This document shows, piece by piece, positions 62,946 through 64,000 of a stretch of 64,000 bases of DNA. Each line of letters begins with the position of its first letter. Positions within the stretch are counted from its first letter, which is position 1. The translations under genes were made by a program, and so were the position numbers. The notes beneath the pieces are model-generated. The model saw only the letters and a list, made by a program, of their open reading frames with translations. It was not told where the DNA came from and did not search any database. This DNA comes from Micrococcales bacterium KH10 (GTDB taxonomy: Bacteria > Actinomycetota > Actinomycetes > Actinomycetales > Cellulomonadaceae), in contig FZPE01000001.1 of assembly GCA_900188465.1 (NCBI GenBank), positions 310,001 to 374,000 of the forward strand, in the 5' to 3' direction.

Positions 62946-63821
62946 ATGCCTGATTCGCTGCTTCAGGACCGTCGGCCGGTCACTCCCGGCACGATCAGTC
63001 CACGTCGACCAGTCCCCGCCTCGATTGCACGTCCCGAGTACGTCGATAACCCAGGTCCTCGCCCGTACGAGGGCAGTGACGTCGTCGCACCAGATGTGCT
63101 GGAGAAAATCCGGGTGTCGAGTCAGATCGCCGCCGCCGCATTACAGGAGGTCGGCCGGTCGGTACGTCCAGGTATCACCACCGATGAACTCGATCGCATC
63201 GGTCACGAATTTTTGCTTGATCATGGCGCATATCCGTCAACGCTCGGATATCGCGGATTCCCCAAATCTCTTTGCACTTCGATCAACGAAGTCATCTGCC
63301 ATGGGATCCCAGACTCCACGGTGCTAGAAGAAGGCGACATCGTCAACATAGACATCACCGCATACAAGAACGGGGTGCACGGGGACACGAACGCAACGTT
63401 CCCAGTCGGAACTGTCAGCAACGAAGCCGCATTGCTGATCGAACGTACTCACGAAGCCATGATGCGCGGAATCAAGGCTGCTTTACCGGGCCGTGAAGTG
63501 AACATCATTGGACGAGTCATTGAAAAGTACGCTGCCCGATTCGGCTACGCAAGTGTCCATGATTACACTGGGCATGGCGTTGGGGAGGCTTTCCACACCG
63601 GGTTAGTAATCCCGCATTACGACGCCGCGCCACAACACGCAACGGTCATAGAGCCTGGCATGGTGTTCACAGTTGAGCCTATGCTTACTCTTGGTGTTGA
63701 TGAGTGGGTGATTTGGGACGATGACTGGACAGTTGTCACCCGGGATCGCGCTCTTACCGCACAGTTTGAGCACACAATAGTTGTTACTGAATCCGGAGCG
63801 GAGATCTTGACGCTGCCATGA
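62946..63821 (+). CDS. map: Methionine aminopeptidase type I
   Basis: A 291-residue enzyme that removes N-terminal methionine. It has an N-terminal extension with a Pro-rich segment ([20 protein letters not shown]) as in actinobacterial MetAP1c. The metal ligands are visible: [20 protein letters not shown] (two Asp), [13 protein letters not shown] (His), and [10 protein letters not shown] and FEHTIVVTE (Glu). TAAAAT lies seven bases before the ATG at 62946, so the transcript is probably leaderless; the longer reading from 62877 is not supported. It overlaps ppgK by four bases. Confidence 0.96.
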   Translation: MPDSLLQDRRPVTPGTISPRRPVPASIARPEYVDNPGPRPYEGSDVVAPDVLEKIRVSSQIAAAALQEVGRSVRPGITTDELDRIGHEFLLDHGAYPSTLGYRGFPKSLCTSINEVICHGIPDSTVLEEGDIVNIDITAYKNGVHGDTNATFPVGTVSNEAALLIERTHEAMMRGIKAALPGREVNIIGRVIEKYAARFGYASVHDYTGHGVGEAFHTGLVIPHYDAAPQHATVIEPGMVFTVEPMLTLGVDEWVIWDDDWTVVTRDRALTAQFEHTIVVTESGAEILTLP

Positions 63822-64000
63822 GCACAACAAAATCCGAGGCATCGGCCTCGACAAACACGTCCAATGTCGCCATGGGCATTGACATCGGCGGTACGGGCAT
63901 CAAAGGCGCACCAGTGGATCTGACCACTGGTGAATTACTGATGAAACGGCACCGCATTCCCACTCCGGAGAGCTCCACTCCGCAGGCAGTCGGCGCAGTC
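63818..64000 (+). CDS. ppgK: Polyphosphate glucokinase (partial, 5' end)
   Basis: Only the first 61 codons are in the window. After a Ser/Thr-rich leader the ROK-type phosphate loop appears ([20 protein letters not shown]), followed by [16 protein letters not shown], which is typical of the actinobacterial polyphosphate/ATP glucokinase. The ATG overlaps the map stop, so it is translationally coupled. The rest lies beyond the window. Confidence 0.88.
   Translation, partial: MSTTKSEASASTNTSNVAMGIDIGGTGIKGAPVDLTTGELLMKRHRIPTPESSTPQAVGAV

Noticed and set aside
1-64000. CRISPR arrays, prophage genes or restriction-modification genes
   Set aside because: I looked for spaced direct repeats and for such genes and saw none.

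Overview
The window is a chromosomal segment from a moderately high-GC actinobacterium (Actinomycetota). The evidence is the gene content: glnE next to a second glutamine synthetase, a SufR-led SUF operon with SufU, the actinobacterial families DUF3043, DUF4191 and DUF5998, and polyphosphate glucokinase. Many genes also look leaderless, with a TAnnnT hexamer 6-8 nt before the start codon. The order lpd-sucB-lipB-lipA-DUF4191-RDD-glnA and glnA2-glnE is the familiar actinobacterial arrangement. Genus cannot be fixed by reading alone.

Region by region. 1-6.9 kb: 3' part of ctaC (cytochrome oxidase subunit II), a cysteine-desulfurase-like protein that lacks the PLP lysine, an ErpA/HesB protein, four tRNA genes, pabB-pabC (p-aminobenzoate), a frameshifted gene and a hexapeptide-repeat protein. 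6.9-10.7 kb: an ABC-F ATPase and the biotin ECF transporter bioYMN. 10.7-20.3 kb: an accessory island. It holds an IS3 element split by an IS30 element, itself split by a second IS3 element, itself split by a second IS30 element. It also holds a secreted trypsin-like protease with a lipoprotein gene, a decayed ISL3 element and the tail of a possible toxin gene. 20.3-29.1 kb: the suf operon (sufR-sufB-sufD-Rieske-sufC-sufS-sufU-sufT) and a divergent ABC exporter pair. 29.1-39.4 kb: a phosphodiesterase-like protein, DUF5998, a GNAT protein, a type IIA topoisomerase A subunit, nadA, an M20 peptidase, DUF3043, pyrD and two small membrane proteins. 39.4-47.9 kb: pepA, then lpd and sucB (2-oxo acid dehydrogenase E3 and E2), lipB and lipA (lipoate synthesis for E2), DUF4191 and an RDD protein. 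48-64 kb: glnA, a DEDDh exonuclease with a BRCT-like tail, a lipoprotein, rtcB, an MFS transporter, glnE, glnA2, an Ig-like secreted protein, nadE, panB, a small conserved protein, map and the start of ppgK.

How the genes work together. lipB/lipA make the lipoyl cofactor carried by SucB and reoxidised by Lpd. LipA, NadA, the Rieske protein and ErpA all depend on Fe-S clusters, which the suf operon supplies. GlnE is expected to adenylylate GlnA at Tyr402, while GlnA2 lacks that site. A clean GlnR-type box lies upstream of glnA. NadA and NadE are two steps of NAD synthesis.

The most unusual items are the four-deep alternating IS nest, the desulfurase-like protein that keeps the persulfide cysteine but not the PLP lysine, and the protease/lipoprotein pair trapped between IS elements. 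I did not find a convincing new defence or biosynthetic system. All assignments come from reading the sequence; no database search was possible.
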